Source: Synergistaceae bacterium OttesenSCG-928-D05
GTDB lineage: Bacteria > Synergistota > Synergistia > Synergistales > Synergistaceae
DNA length: 52,838 bases
Direction of reading: 5' to 3'
Assembly (NCBI GenBank): GCA_030266985.1
Contig: JAJDJB010000008.1
Coordinates: 1 to 52,838 of the forward strand
Shown piece by piece: positions 8,488-16,612 of the stretch. Within the stretch, counting starts at the first letter, position 1. Each line of letters begins with the position of its first letter. The notes under the pieces were generated by a model. It saw only the letters and a list, made by a program, of their open reading frames with translations, ran no database searches and was not told where the DNA came from. Both the position numbers and the translations under genes were made by a program.

Positions 8488-9282
8488 ATGATGATTGACT
8501 TTCACACACACATTTTTCCTGATGACATGGCTGCGCGCGCGATGGAGAAACTTTCCGCAAACGCGAACGTTGCCGCAGACGCGCCCGCGACGCTGGCGGC
8601 TCTGACGGAAAGTATGGATGCGGCCGGCGTGGATAAATCGGTCGTGCTGCAGGTGGTCACGAAAGAGACGCAGCACGAGAACGCGCTGCGTTTTGCGAAA
8701 TCCATCGAGTCCGAGCGCATCGTTCCCTTTGGCTCCGTGCTGCCGACTTCGGTCTACGCGCTTGAGTACGTCTGGAAAATTTCCGACGAAGAACTGAAAG
8801 GCATGAAGCTGCACCCTGCGCTGCAGCGTTTCGACCTAGGCGACGAGACATATTACCCCATTTTCGACCTGGCGCGCGCTTGCGGGCTGATCGTTACGAT
8901 CCACATGGGCTGGGACCCTTCTTACCCGGACGAGTGCAATGCGCCGCCCGGCGCGCTGGTTAAAATCGTGAAGAATTTTCCGGGCATTAAAATTGTCGCG
9001 GCGCATTTGGGCGGCCTGCGCATGGCGCGCGATGTGCTCGAAACGCTGGCAGGTAAAACGGAGCTTTATCTGGATACGGCTTATTGCGACGATCCCTGGC
9101 TCGACGCGGGGCTGTTCCGGGATATCATCCGGGCGCACGGTGCGGAGAAAATTCTTATGGGCAGCGATTATCCGTGGCATTTTCCGTCCCGTTCGATATC
9201 TCTCATAAAATCGCTTGACGTTTCGGAAGAAGAAAAGACGATGATTTTAGGCGAAAACGCGAAAAAATTTTTGGGATTTTAA
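8488..9282 (+). CDS. Amidohydrolase-2 family metal-dependent hydrolase
   Basis: A 264-residue TIM-barrel hydrolase of the amidohydrolase-2 (PF04909-type) family. Metal-site motifs are visible in order: DFHTHIFP near the N terminus, GMKLHP mid-protein, VAAHLGG, and GSDYPW near the C terminus, where the Asp is the usual catalytic base. Family members hydrolyse or decarboxylate small substrates; the substrate here cannot be read from sequence. ATG codons occur at 8488 and 8491, with no Shine-Dalgarno. The promoter position implies translation from an essentially leaderless transcript. It is divergent from btuB and followed by a shared terminator. Confidence 0.83.
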   Translation: MMIDFHTHIFPDDMAARAMEKLSANANVAADAPATLAALTESMDAAGVDKSVVLQVVTKETQHENALRFAKSIESERIVPFGSVLPTSVYALEYVWKISDEELKGMKLHPALQRFDLGDETYYPIFDLARACGLIVTIHMGWDPSYPDECNAPPGALVKIVKNFPGIKIVAAHLGGLRMARDVLETLAGKTELYLDTAYCDDPWLDAGLFRDIIRAHGAEKILMGSDYPWHFPSRSISLIKSLDVSEEEKTMILGENAKKFLGF

Positions 9283-9287
9283 AGATT

Positions 9288-9318
9288 AAAAAAGCGCCCC
9301 GAACGGGGCGCTCTATTT
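9288..9318. terminator. Bidirectional intrinsic terminator
   Basis: AGCGCCCC (9293-9300) and GGGGCGCT (9305-9312) with loop GAAC. It is flanked by an A-run on the left and CTATTTTT on the right, so it serves both convergent genes. Confidence 0.8.
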
Positions 9319-9609
9319 TTGCCTGCGGTTGGGATTTGCGGGGAACCAGCCTTTTTTGACGCGTTCTTCCTGCTCGAAAAGCTCACGCACGCTCCAAAAG
9401 AGCGTGAATCCAAGCACGGCAAGCAGAATCGAAGCGATCTGGTTTGCGGAGAAAAGAGAAAGGGCGCAACAAAGCGCGCCGGCCAGCGCAAAAAACGGCC
9501 AGCAATGTTTCCCGTAGTAATATTCCGCCTTGATGACGACCGGATGCAGAACGCCGATGATCAAAAACGACCCCGCGCCGACGATGAGCCCGGCAAAATG
9601 CAAATCCAT
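9313..9609 (-). CDS. DUF4491 family small membrane protein
   Basis: 98 residues with three hydrophobic segments (about 4-22, 38-55, 58-75). The middle and tail are characteristic of DUF4491: GVLHPVVIKAEYYYGKHCWP and SVRELFEQEERVKKGWFP. An inner-membrane protein of unknown function. It starts one base after the methyltransferase stop, so it is the last gene of a three-gene operon (helicase, methyltransferase, this gene). Confidence 0.75.
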   Translation of the reverse strand: MDLHFAGLIVGAGSFLIIGVLHPVVIKAEYYYGKHCWPFFALAGALCCALSLFSANQIASILLAVLGFTLFWSVRELFEQEERVKKGWFPANPNRRQK

Positions 9610-9610
9610 C

Positions 9611-10330
9611 TTAGCCCTCTTTGAGGCAGATGAAAGCGCCCATGCGGAATTCCGTTTCGCCGAGCCGTTCTTTTAAGGCGAATCCCGCTTCGGCAATCGC
9701 CCTGCGGTATTCTGCTTCGCTCCAGAGCGTGACTTGCTGCTCGTAATGGTAATGTTTCACGTCCATGCCGTGCGCCACGAGGTGGTACATGTCGACGCCG
9801 ACTTTGTCCGCGGCGGCTTTTTTGATCGTCTCCATGCGGCAGAAACTGAAGTCTCCTTTCTGCCCGCTCGTTGCAAGGAGTCCTTCGCGGAACGTTTCCC
9901 GCGTGCTCCACGGCGTCAAAATGAAGAGCGCGCCGCTTTTTAAATTTTCGTATGCCTGCCGGAGTCCCTTTACCAGGTGTGCGTAATCGGGCGCGAAACC
10001 AATGCTGCCGTATAGGTTAACCGCGATATCGAACGGTTGGTCGAAATGGAAGTCGAGCATATCCATGACATAGAATTCCGCACCGGGTACTTTTGGGCGC
10101 GCGATTTCGATCATCGCTTCGCTCAGGTCCAACCCCGACACGTTGTAATAACGCGAAAGGAAAAGACTGTGCCCGCCCGTGCCGCATGCGATATCCAGAA
10201 GCCTTCCGCCCTCCGGCACGCCGTATTTTTGCGCCAGTGCGCGGATCTGTTCCGTCTCCTCGGCGTAACTCTCGGTGTCGACGTACATCAGATCATAATA
10301 GCTCGCGATATTTGCAAAATCTGCAGGCAT
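9611..10330 (-). CDS. Class I SAM-dependent methyltransferase
   Basis: 239 residues with a Rossmann methyltransferase fold. Motif I is LLDIACGTGGHSLFL, the acidic residue ending strand 2 is in VSGLDLS, motif II region YVMDMLDFHF, and post-motif IAVNLYGSIGFAPD. The C-terminal part resembles the small-molecule methyltransferase_11/25 group; the acceptor is unknown. It lies 15 bases downstream of the helicase gene with GGAGAAG ahead of its ATG, so it is co-transcribed. Confidence 0.8.
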   Translation of the reverse strand: MPADFANIASYYDLMYVDTESYAEETEQIRALAQKYGVPEGGRLLDIACGTGGHSLFLSRYYNVSGLDLSEAMIEIARPKVPGAEFYVMDMLDFHFDQPFDIAVNLYGSIGFAPDYAHLVKGLRQAYENLKSGALFILTPWSTRETFREGLLATSGQKGDFSFCRMETIKKAAADKVGVDMYHLVAHGMDVKHYHYEQQVTLWSEAEYRRAIAEAGFALKERLGETEFRMGAFICLKEG

Positions 10331-10345
10331 GTTCTTCTCCTCCGG

Positions 10346-12640
10346 TTATTGGTTTGCCGCCGGTTCGGACAATAATCCGGTCAGCAGGTATTGGACAGCG
10401 CCTTTTAAATTGAAGCCCTCTTCGGGCATTGCGCCGACGCAGGCGGGGCAGCCGTTCTGGCATTTGCACGTGCGCAGCGCGTCAAGGCACGCAGTGAGGA
10501 GCTTCGTTTTCAGTTCGAACACGCCCTCGGCCAAGCCGACGCCGCCTGGGATGTTGTCGACGACGTAGAGCGCGGGCATTTTTAAATATGGATCGCGCAG
10601 CCTCGCGTGTACCTGGATATCGTTTCTGTCGCACATTAAAAAGAGCGGCGCGATGTTGCGCAGCAGGTTTGAGAGGCCCCCGAGCGCGGTCGCCGTCTCC
10701 GCCGAGCCGGAGAGTTCTTCCGGGATCTCGATCCAGCAGGCGGTCGTTTCCATTTGTTCTTCTGGCAGCTTTATTTCGCCGAGTCCGAGGTTCTCATGCG
10801 TCGATAATTTTATCTTCCTGTAAACAGACGGCGTTGTTGAGAGCAGAACTTCTCCCCAGCCGAACAGCCCTCTCCGCTCAAATTCCTCGGTTACGTTGAT
10901 GCGCCCTGTCGATTCGCTTTCCGTATAGTAATCCGCAGCGATTTGTTTTACGCTGCAGACCAGTTTTTCCGTGTCCAGCTCTTGCACGATGAAAGACTCG
11001 CCGCCGTGAAAATAGATTGCGCCGGGATATATCTGCGTTGGTGCGGAGCGTCGGTCCATGCTGCCGATGACCTTTGGCCTGTCGGGGTTCGTGATGTCCG
11101 TGATCGCGTAAGTGTCATTCGTGGCGCTGCGCAGTGAGAGCGAGGCTGCGGGGTAGGAATTCTCCTGCCAGTGATAGACGACGTCCCCGAAGTCGTTCGA
11201 CATGTGCAGCACGTCGTGTTTTGCAAGGTAGTTCAGGATCTCGGAAATGTCTTCGCCGCCGAACGTTTCCCCTTCGATAAAAGGCAGTTCGAACGCGGAG
11301 CAGCGCACGTGCCCGACCCGGATATAGGGATTGCGCGGGTCGATTCTCGCGAGTTCGGGCGAAGCGCCGAGCAGCCACTCCGGTTTCGCCACGAAAAACT
11401 GATCGAGCGTCAATGCGGAAGCAATGAGCACGGCTGCAGAAGAACCCGAACGCCGGCCGGCTCTTCCTACCTGCTGCCACATCGAGGCGATGCTGCCCGG
11501 ATAGCCGTGCAGGACCGCGAAATCGAGAGAGCCGATATCGATGCCCAACTCCAGCGCGTTTGTGCTCACCACACCGCGCAGTTCGCCGCTCCGCAGGTCC
11601 GCTTCGATCGCGCGCCGTTCTTTGGGCAGGTAACCGGCGCGGTATCCCGTGACCATCTCCGGGTCGAGGTTGCGGTTTTTCAGTTCCTTGCGCACGTATT
11701 TCAAAAGCAGTTCCACGTTGATGCGCGAGCGCGTGAAGATGATCGTGCTGATGCCAGCCGCTAAAATTTCCGCCGTGATGCGCGCGCTTTCAAAAAGGGA
11801 CGATCTGCGCATGCCAGTGCGTTTGTCCACTACCGGCGGATTGTATATCAGGAATTCTTTTTCCGGCGACGGTGCGCCGTTCTCCGAAATCAGCTCCACC
11901 GGGCGTCCCGTAAGGGCTTCCGCGTGCTCACGCGGATTCGCGATTGTCGCGGAGCAGCAGATGAAAACGGGCCGCGAACCGTGAAAAGCGCAGACGCGCA
12001 GCAGCCGGAAAAAAAGATTCGCCAGGTGAGAACCGAAAATGCCGCGATACGAATGCAATTCGTCCACGACGATATATTTCAGGTTTTTGAAAAAAGGCGC
12101 CCATCGAGCATGGTGCGGCAGGATGCCCGTACTCAGCATGTCCGGGTTTGAGATGATGATGTTGCCGTGGTCCCGCGCCGGCCCTTTCGACTTTTGCTGC
12201 GTGTCTCCGTCATAGGTAAAAGCCTTGAACAGGCCGCCCATTGCCTCCGAAAGTTCGGAAAGCTCTGTGAGCTGGTCCTGCGCGAGCGCTTTTGTCGGAA
12301 AAAGGTAAAGCGCGCGCGAAGTCGGTTCCTGCAGAATCGTCTCAATGACCGGGATGTTGTAGCAAAGCGTTTTCCCGGATGCGGTCGGCGTGACGACGAC
12401 CAGGTCGCGTCCCGCTAGCGCAAGCGAAGCCGCTTTGCTTTGGTGCGTATAGGGACGCTCGATACCGCGCTGCTTCAGCGCGTCTATCAGTCTTGCGTCT
12501 ATGGCTCCGAATTCGCCGTACGCAGCTTCCCGCGCGGGGAATGTAGTTCTATATGTGACAGTGCCGCCCAATTCCGGGATCCAATTGGTGACGTCCTGCA
12601 CTGTTTCGTTCTTTTTTTTGCCGAAAAAGTTTGCGAACAT
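10346..12640 (-). CDS. DEAD/DEAH helicase with DUF1998 domain (MrfA/YprA-like)
   Basis: 764 residues. The Q-motif-like PYTHQ precedes Walker A TPTASGKT (about 84-91). Motif Ia FPTKALAQDQ, a DELH Walker B (VVDELHSYRG), motif III CSATIANP, and motifs V/VI ALELGIDIGSLD and QQVGRAGRRSGSS complete an SF2 helicase. The C-terminal DUF1998-type region contains the cysteine cluster CKCQNGCPACVG. This architecture matches Bacillus MrfA/YprA, a helicase in excision repair of mitomycin-type DNA damage. It is first gene of the operon; a DNA-repair role is inferred by family. Confidence 0.85.
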   Translation of the reverse strand: MFANFFGKKKNETVQDVTNWIPELGGTVTYRTTFPAREAAYGEFGAIDARLIDALKQRGIERPYTHQSKAASLALAGRDLVVVTPTASGKTLCYNIPVIETILQEPTSRALYLFPTKALAQDQLTELSELSEAMGGLFKAFTYDGDTQQKSKGPARDHGNIIISNPDMLSTGILPHHARWAPFFKNLKYIVVDELHSYRGIFGSHLANLFFRLLRVCAFHGSRPVFICCSATIANPREHAEALTGRPVELISENGAPSPEKEFLIYNPPVVDKRTGMRRSSLFESARITAEILAAGISTIIFTRSRINVELLLKYVRKELKNRNLDPEMVTGYRAGYLPKERRAIEADLRSGELRGVVSTNALELGIDIGSLDFAVLHGYPGSIASMWQQVGRAGRRSGSSAAVLIASALTLDQFFVAKPEWLLGASPELARIDPRNPYIRVGHVRCSAFELPFIEGETFGGEDISEILNYLAKHDVLHMSNDFGDVVYHWQENSYPAASLSLRSATNDTYAITDITNPDRPKVIGSMDRRSAPTQIYPGAIYFHGGESFIVQELDTEKLVCSVKQIAADYYTESESTGRINVTEEFERRGLFGWGEVLLSTTPSVYRKIKLSTHENLGLGEIKLPEEQMETTACWIEIPEELSGSAETATALGGLSNLLRNIAPLFLMCDRNDIQVHARLRDPYLKMPALYVVDNIPGGVGLAEGVFELKTKLLTACLDALRTCKCQNGCPACVGAMPEEGFNLKGAVQYLLTGLLSEPAANQ

Positions 12641-12757
12641 GGCTTTACGCGGATGCGCGATTTACGGATTCTATAGAAAGAAAGGGAAAGCAATCAGACA
12701 TTTTAGAAAAACCCGCTCCTTTGATGTAAAATAATGTGAACCGGAGGTTTGGAAACG

Positions 12758-13579
12758 ATGTTGAAAGTTCGTGTTCTAGTTGACAACAACGCACTCATAG
12801 ACAACTATTATACAGCGGAGGCCGGCTTTTGTCTTTTTCTAGAGAACGAAGGCAAAAAAATTCTTTTTGACGCCGGTTATTCGGACATTTTTATAAAGAA
12901 CGCGGAACTGATGGGCATAGATCTGACCGCGCTGGACGCTGCGGTAATTTCGCACGGACACAACGACCATACATGGGGTTTGGGGCATTTGATCCAATAT
13001 TACGACAAGCGTTTTGTATCGAACCGGCCCAGGCTCGTTATGCATCCCGAGGCGTTGCTGCGGAAACGCTCCAAGACGCAGGAAATCGGCATGGTAACGG
13101 ACAAAGACGTCCTTGCGCAGTTTTTTTCGCTCGAACCGAGCGAGCATCCGGTCAAAATCACAGAAAAATTGACGTGGCTCGGTGAGATTCCGAGAGTCGT
13201 CGAAGGAAAGAAATCTCTGGGGACGAAACTGAAGGACGGCGCGCAGGCGGAAGATTTCCTTGAAGACGACACCGCGCTCGTCTACGACGGGGAAGAGGGA
13301 CTTGTTATTCTGACCGGCTGCTCGCATGCGGGGATATGCAACATCGTGGAGCACGCGAAGCGCGTGACCGGAAAACGAAAAATCCGCGATATCGTCGGTG
13401 GGTTTCACATGCTGAAAGAGAGCGCCGAAAACCTGGAGAAGGTGGGGAAATGGCTGGCGGACCGCTGTCCGCAGACGACACACCCCTGTCACTGTACGGA
13501 TCTTAACGCAAAAATTACGCTCGCGCGTTTTATTCCGCTTGAGGAAACCGGCGTGGGCCTTACTTTGGAATACCGCTAA
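12758..13579 (+). CDS. MBL-fold metallohydrolase (dihydropterin-RFAP synthase-like)
   Basis: 273 residues with a metallo-beta-lactamase fold: ILFDAGYSD, the metal motif SHGHNDHTWGL, LTGCSHAGICNIVEHAK, GGFHM and HPCHCTDL. This motif set is characteristic of the 7,8-dihydropterin-6-methyl-4-(beta-D-ribofuranosyl)aminobenzene-phosphate synthase-like subgroup. In bacteria the true substrate is usually unknown. The start is ATG 12758, chosen because GGAGG (12743-12747) lies 10 bases upstream; an in-frame TTG at 12749 is too close to it. The DtxR-like regulator follows 16 bases later, suggesting one transcript. Confidence 0.8.
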   Translation: MLKVRVLVDNNALIDNYYTAEAGFCLFLENEGKKILFDAGYSDIFIKNAELMGIDLTALDAAVISHGHNDHTWGLGHLIQYYDKRFVSNRPRLVMHPEALLRKRSKTQEIGMVTDKDVLAQFFSLEPSEHPVKITEKLTWLGEIPRVVEGKKSLGTKLKDGAQAEDFLEDDTALVYDGEEGLVILTGCSHAGICNIVEHAKRVTGKRKIRDIVGGFHMLKESAENLEKVGKWLADRCPQTTHPCHCTDLNAKITLARFIPLEETGVGLTLEYR

Positions 13580-13595
13580 CGGGAGGTTTGGGGAA

Positions 13596-13976
13596 ATGAC
13601 GATGCAACTTGTGCATGAATCAGGCGAAACTTATCTTGAAACGATCTTGATACTGCGCGAAAAACAGGATATTGTGCGGTCGATCGACATTGCGAACGAG
13701 CTTGGCTATACGAAACCGAGCGTGAGCAGGGCGGTCAAACTGCTGAAAGAGCGCGGCTATATAGTCGTCCAGAAAGGCGGCGCAATCGAGCTCACCAAAA
13801 AAGGACTCGATATGGCGAACAAAGTGTACGAACGCCATCTGACAATCACGAAATTTTTTATCGAAACGCTCGGCGTCGACCCCGATACCGCGGAAAAAGA
13901 CGCCTGCCGCATTGAGCACATCATCAGCCAGGAGACGTTTGAAAAAATAAAAGAGCGGGTCGAGAAACAGCTTTAA
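13596..13976 (+). CDS. DtxR/MntR-type metal-responsive regulator
   Basis: 126 residues. A winged helix (SIDIANELGYTKPSVSRAVKLLKERGYIVV) is followed by a dimerisation/metal-binding region carrying the family ligands in VYERHLTITKFF and DACRIEHIIS. There is no C-terminal SH3-like domain, so it resembles the short MntR type. Such proteins bind Mn(II) or Fe(II) and repress uptake genes. The ATG at 13596 has GGGAGG 9 bases upstream; a longer reading would start inside the preceding gene. Co-transcription with the MBL enzyme suggests a metal-linked role for both, which is inference. Confidence 0.83.
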   Translation: MTMQLVHESGETYLETILILREKQDIVRSIDIANELGYTKPSVSRAVKLLKERGYIVVQKGGAIELTKKGLDMANKVYERHLTITKFFIETLGVDPDTAEKDACRIEHIISQETFEKIKERVEKQL

Positions 13977-14010
13977 ATAATCCGGCTGCTGCCAGCATGA
14001 ATAAATCCCA

Positions 14011-14045
14011 AGGATCCTGGACAACGCCAGGATCCTTTTTGTGTT
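14011..14045 (+). terminator. Intrinsic terminator
   Basis: AGGATCCTGG (14011-14020) pairs perfectly with CCAGGATCCT (14027-14036), loop ACAACG, followed by TTTTGTGTTTCTTT. It ends the MBL-DtxR operon. Confidence 0.85.
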
Positions 14046-14066
14046 TCTTTAATAGAGAAATGTTTT

Positions 14067-14351
14067 TTAGGAAATCAGGATATCTTTTGCCTCCGGGTTG
14101 CGCCGGAACCATGATATTGCGTAGGGGCATGTGGCGCGGGCCTTTTTGCCGTTTGCCTTGATGTGTTCATACGCGTGGCGCATCAATTCGGTTGCGACGC
14201 CCTGGCCGCGCAGGCTCGGGTCCACGTACGTATGGTCGATCGTAACGATGTCTTCCTCATGTTCGGGGAAGGTCACTTCCGCCATGAAGTTTCCTTTTTC
14301 ATCTTCGGCGAAGACTCTGTTTGGTTCGCGCGTATACTTCAAAAGCAACAC
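14067..14351 (-). CDS. Small GNAT-family N-acetyltransferase (YjdJ-like)
   Basis: 94 residues. It has the acetyl-CoA loop of GNAT enzymes in DPSLRGQGVATELMRHAYEH, preceded by the strand VTIDHTYVDP and followed by ATCPYAISWFRRNPE. The length and motifs match the single-domain YjdJ/Gtn-type N-acetyltransferases, whose substrates are mostly unknown. It is monocistronic, downstream of the bioY terminator. Confidence 0.75.
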   Translation of the reverse strand: MLLLKYTREPNRVFAEDEKGNFMAEVTFPEHEEDIVTIDHTYVDPSLRGQGVATELMRHAYEHIKANGKKARATCPYAISWFRRNPEAKDILIS

Positions 14352-14388
14352 GTCCTTTGCATGATGATGTCCTGATTTTAAAGCTTGC

Positions 14389-14421
14389 GCAAAATAAAAA
14401 CGAGGGTAAATTTACCCTCGT
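14389..14421 (-). terminator. Intrinsic terminator of bioY
   Basis: A perfect palindrome ACGAGGGTAAA/TTTACCCTCGT (14400-14421), followed on the minus strand by TTTTATTTTG. Confidence 0.8.
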
Positions 14422-14447
14422 TCGTTGCTTTAATTGCGGAACCCCCG

Positions 14448-15032
14448 TCAGTTTGCACGCTGCATGGCAGGGCTGTTAAAAAGGTGCGGCAGCGACGCCT
14501 GCAGGCGTTCTGCGACGATCGCTACGATGAGCAGTTTGAGGAGGTCCGGGCCGATCGTGGTTAGAAAACCGACCGTGACGACGCGGAAAAAAGTCATCCC
14601 CTCGCCGGGCATCCAGAAGTTTTTTAATGCGTACAAGTATAGAACTGCAAAACAATAGGCGACAAGCAGGCCCGCAAGGCCGGCAAAATAATTTTTTGCG
14701 CGAGTGATTCTGATACCTTCGGACCGCCATTTTTCGACGATGCGCCCCGCAAGCCAGGAGCAGGCGACGGAGCCAATCAAGTAACCGAACGTTGGCGAAA
14801 AGATATATTCTGGGCCGCCGCCGCCGACAAAAACGGGGATGCCGATTAGCCCCATCACGATATAGAGGAGCTGCGACGCGGGGCCGAGGCGCGAGCCGAG
14901 CAAAAGCCCCGAAAGCGTCCACATCGTCGGCTGCATGGTAAAAGGAATGACCGGAAGCGGAATTGTGATGCGTGCCGTCACGGCTGTGAGTACGGCAAAA
15001 GTGGAAATGAGCGCCATCTCTTTCGTCTTCAT
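14448..15032 (-). CDS. bioY: BioY biotin transporter (ECF substrate-binding subunit)
   Basis: 194 residues, about six membrane segments. It carries the BioY signatures PFTMQPTMWTLSGLLLG, YIVMGLIGIPVF and FSPTFGYLIGSVACSWLAG. BioY is the S component that binds biotin and works with EcfT/EcfA, or alone. No ECF energising genes are in the window, so shared ones are presumably elsewhere. A BirA-type operator overlaps its -35 box, indicating repression when biotin is sufficient. The Shine-Dalgarno GGGGG lies just upstream of the ATG, within the arm of a terminator-like hairpin. Confidence 0.9.
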   Translation of the reverse strand: MKTKEMALISTFAVLTAVTARITIPLPVIPFTMQPTMWTLSGLLLGSRLGPASQLLYIVMGLIGIPVFVGGGGPEYIFSPTFGYLIGSVACSWLAGRIVEKWRSEGIRITRAKNYFAGLAGLLVAYCFAVLYLYALKNFWMPGEGMTFFRVVTVGFLTTIGPDLLKLLIVAIVAERLQASLPHLFNSPAMQRAN

Positions 15033-15063
15033 AAAAATACCCCCGAATCTGATTCGAGGGTAT
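15033..15063 (-). terminator. Hairpin with U-tract abutting the bioY start codon
   Basis: On the minus strand ATACCC/GGGTAT plus an inner CGAAT/ATTCG stem (15063-15037, one mismatch) is followed by TTTTT and then the bioY ATG. The predicted bioY start site (about 15055) falls inside the hairpin. Only read-through from the upstream DUF554 gene would form it, so it probably terminates that transcript. Confidence 0.5.
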
Positions 15064-15090
15064 CTTACAGTTTTATGCGCTAGATGTCAA
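15062..15090 (-). promoter_or_regulatory. bioY promoter
   Basis: Minus strand TTGACA (15090-15085), 17-base spacer, TAAGAT (15067-15062). The -35 box is embedded in one half-site of the BirA operator. Confidence 0.7.
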
Positions 15091-15115
15091 CTTGGTTAAA
15101 ATATATAGTTGACAT
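15084..15115 (-). promoter_or_regulatory. BirA (biotin repressor) operator
   Basis: Half-sites ATGTCAACT (15084-15092) and AGTTGACAT (15107-15115) are a perfect inverted repeat with a 14-base spacer. This is the layout of BirA operators (TGTNAAC-N14-16-GTTNACA). It covers the bioY -35 box. Confidence 0.75.
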
Positions 15116-15119
15116 TCGT

Positions 15120-15821
15120 TTAGTAGAAAATGCGAGCAAGCAGGACGGCAATCACAAGCCCAGGCAGCATGTTCATCACGCGGATGTGCGTGAGTTTCAG
15201 CATGTTGAGGCCGATCGCGATTAGCATCAGGCCGCCCGTCGCGGTCATTTCCGTTACGGCGGTCTCGGTCATGAAAGACTGCAGCGCAGCGGCAGCCAGC
15301 GTTAGCGTGCCCTGGTAGAGCAGAACCGGTATTGCGGAGAACAGAACGCCGAAACCAAGAGAGGCCGCCATCGCGACGGAAATGAGTCCGTCCATCAGGC
15401 CCTTGGTCAGCAAAAGTTCGGGATATCCGCCGAGCCCTTCCTGAAAGGAGCCAAGCACTGCCATAGAACCGGTGCAAAAGAGGATGCTTGCCGTAATAAA
15501 ACCGAGCGAAAAGCCTTCCGCTTTGTCGCCGCATCTGGCCTCCAGCGCGCGTGTGCCGCGTTCGATCCGGCCTTCGATGTCGAGCAGTTCTCCGATGACG
15601 GAGCCGACCGTGATGCCGGCTATGACGACCAGCACATGCTGCGATGTGATAGACATCGAGATGCCGAGCGACGCGACGAAAAGTCCCATGCCCTGCACGG
15701 GCAGGTCCATCAGTTTTTCCGGCAGATGTTTGCGCAGCACCAGGCCCAAAAAGGCGCCGCATATGATCATGATTGCGTTTGCGATACTGCCGAAGAGCGG
15801 CAGCGCGGTCAGTGCCTCCAA
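15120..15821 (-). CDS. DUF554 family membrane protein (YqgA-like)
   Basis: 233 residues with about six to seven hydrophobic segments. Family-typical motifs are GSIANAIMIICGAFLGL, GQGxx-type QGMGLFVASLGISM, SLGFITASILFCTGSMAVLGS and GLMLIAIGLNML. DUF554/YqgA proteins are inner-membrane proteins of uncertain function, probably transporters. The gene lies upstream of bioY on the same strand but is separated by the BirA operator, promoter and a terminator-like hairpin, so the two are probably independent. Confidence 0.8.
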   Translation of the reverse strand: MEALTALPLFGSIANAIMIICGAFLGLVLRKHLPEKLMDLPVQGMGLFVASLGISMSITSQHVLVVIAGITVGSVIGELLDIEGRIERGTRALEARCGDKAEGFSLGFITASILFCTGSMAVLGSFQEGLGGYPELLLTKGLMDGLISVAMAASLGFGVLFSAIPVLLYQGTLTLAAAALQSFMTETAVTEMTATGGLMLIAIGLNMLKLTHIRVMNMLPGLVIAVLLARIFY

Positions 15822-15875
15822 AAAATCACGTCCTTACAGTTCGGTGCGGATGTCCGCAAGAAAAGATTATAGCGC

Positions 15876-15910
15876 AAAAAAAGGGAGCCGGCACACAGGT
15901 GCCGGCTCCC
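15876..15910 (-). terminator. Intrinsic terminator
   Basis: GGGAGCCGGCAC (15883-15894) pairs perfectly with GTGCCGGCTCCC (15899-15910); on the minus strand it is followed by TTTTTTT. It ends the 133-residue hypothetical gene. Confidence 0.85.
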
Positions 15911-15925
15911 GATGAAAAAACGTGA

Positions 15926-16327
15926 TTATCCGAGGATGATTCTTTCGTTGTTGACGTAGTCGTGCAGACGTTTTTTCAGCAATTCATGGATGACGTCGTC
16001 TGCTTCTTTCTGCAGCTCCACCTTATGTTCCTCAAGGAATTTCGCACAGGCTGCCTCGTCGAACGGTTTTTCCTGTTCGTGGATGATGTCCTGTACGAGA
16101 CATTCGATACACTGCGCGTTGAACGTTGTAAGTTCTGTCCAGCGCGGTTCGCCCGCAATTTTTTCATCTCTCATGTTCAGGTTTGTCTCCAGGACCTGAT
16201 AATGCCCCTTACCTGACGATGCCATTTCATGTGCGAAATTATCGGCGTCCGATTCATTGTCGAAAAGCTCAATCTGCGTAACTTTGAGCCCATCCGACAG
16301 CGTCACTGCCCAAACTTTTTCCGTCAT
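15926..16327 (-). CDS. Hypothetical cytoplasmic protein
   Basis: 133 residues, acidic, with no signal peptide or membrane segment. I do not recognise a family. Three cysteines occur, two close together (NAQCIECLVQDIIHEQEK). The C-terminal half is rich in Glu/Lys/Leu and probably helical. The N-terminal part (VWAVTLSDGLKVTQIELFDNE) looks like beta strands. The ATG at 16327 is preferred because GGAGG lies 8 bases upstream; an in-frame GTG at 16336 overlaps that site. It has its own promoter and terminator, so it is expressed alone. Confidence 0.65.
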   Translation of the reverse strand: MTEKVWAVTLSDGLKVTQIELFDNESDADNFAHEMASSGKGHYQVLETNLNMRDEKIAGEPRWTELTTFNAQCIECLVQDIIHEQEKPFDEAACAKFLEEHKVELQKEADDVIHELLKKRLHDYVNNERIILG

Positions 16328-16382
16328 GCGTAACACCTCCGATTCATAGGATCGTCTGTAAAATAACGACCTTGATTATATT

Positions 16383-16411
16383 ATATTATAAACAGGGACT
16401 TAAAATGTCCA
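16383..16411 (-). promoter_or_regulatory. Promoter of the hypothetical gene
   Basis: Minus strand TGGACA (16411-16406), 17-base spacer, TAATAT (16388-16383). An overlapping TATAAT is shifted two bases upstream. Confidence 0.5.
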
Positions 16412-16450
16412 GTAAAAGAAGCAGTCTTTCCCTTCACATTTCTGCAACAG

Positions 16451-16479
16451 TTGACAAGCAGAGCTGTGCAGGATAAAAT
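16451..16479 (+). promoter_or_regulatory. Promoter of the met leader and metYX operon
   Basis: A perfect TTGACA (16451-16456), 17-base spacer, TAAAAT (16474-16479). Transcription should begin near 16486, about 35 bases before the leader ORF. Confidence 0.8.
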
Positions 16480-16520
16480 TTCCGCTAACGTACGATTTTT
16501 CAGGGAAGGAGAGACTCGCG

Positions 16521-16589
16521 ATGCAGTATAACAAATTTATGTTCAACATGATGATGTGCATGGAAAAGAGCGGGTCCTCTCTCGACTGA
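16521..16589 (+). CDS. Met-rich leader peptide (candidate methionine attenuator peptide)
   Basis: A 22-codon ORF with Shine-Dalgarno GGAAGGAGAG 7 bases before its ATG. The peptide begins MQYNKFMFNMMMCMEKSG and ends SSLD. Six of the first 14 codons are Met (1, 7, 10, 11, 12, 14) and codon 13 is Cys. It lies between the met promoter and an intrinsic terminator that precedes metY, the layout of trp/his/leu-type ribosome-mediated attenuators. Methionyl-tRNA shortage would stall ribosomes at codons 10-14. No SAM riboswitch or T-box is visible in the leader. The function is inferred from position and codon content. Confidence 0.75.
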   Translation: MQYNKFMFNMMMCMEKSGSSLD

Positions 16590-16612
16590 TCGGCGTTTTC
16601 CGCTGCATTGCT

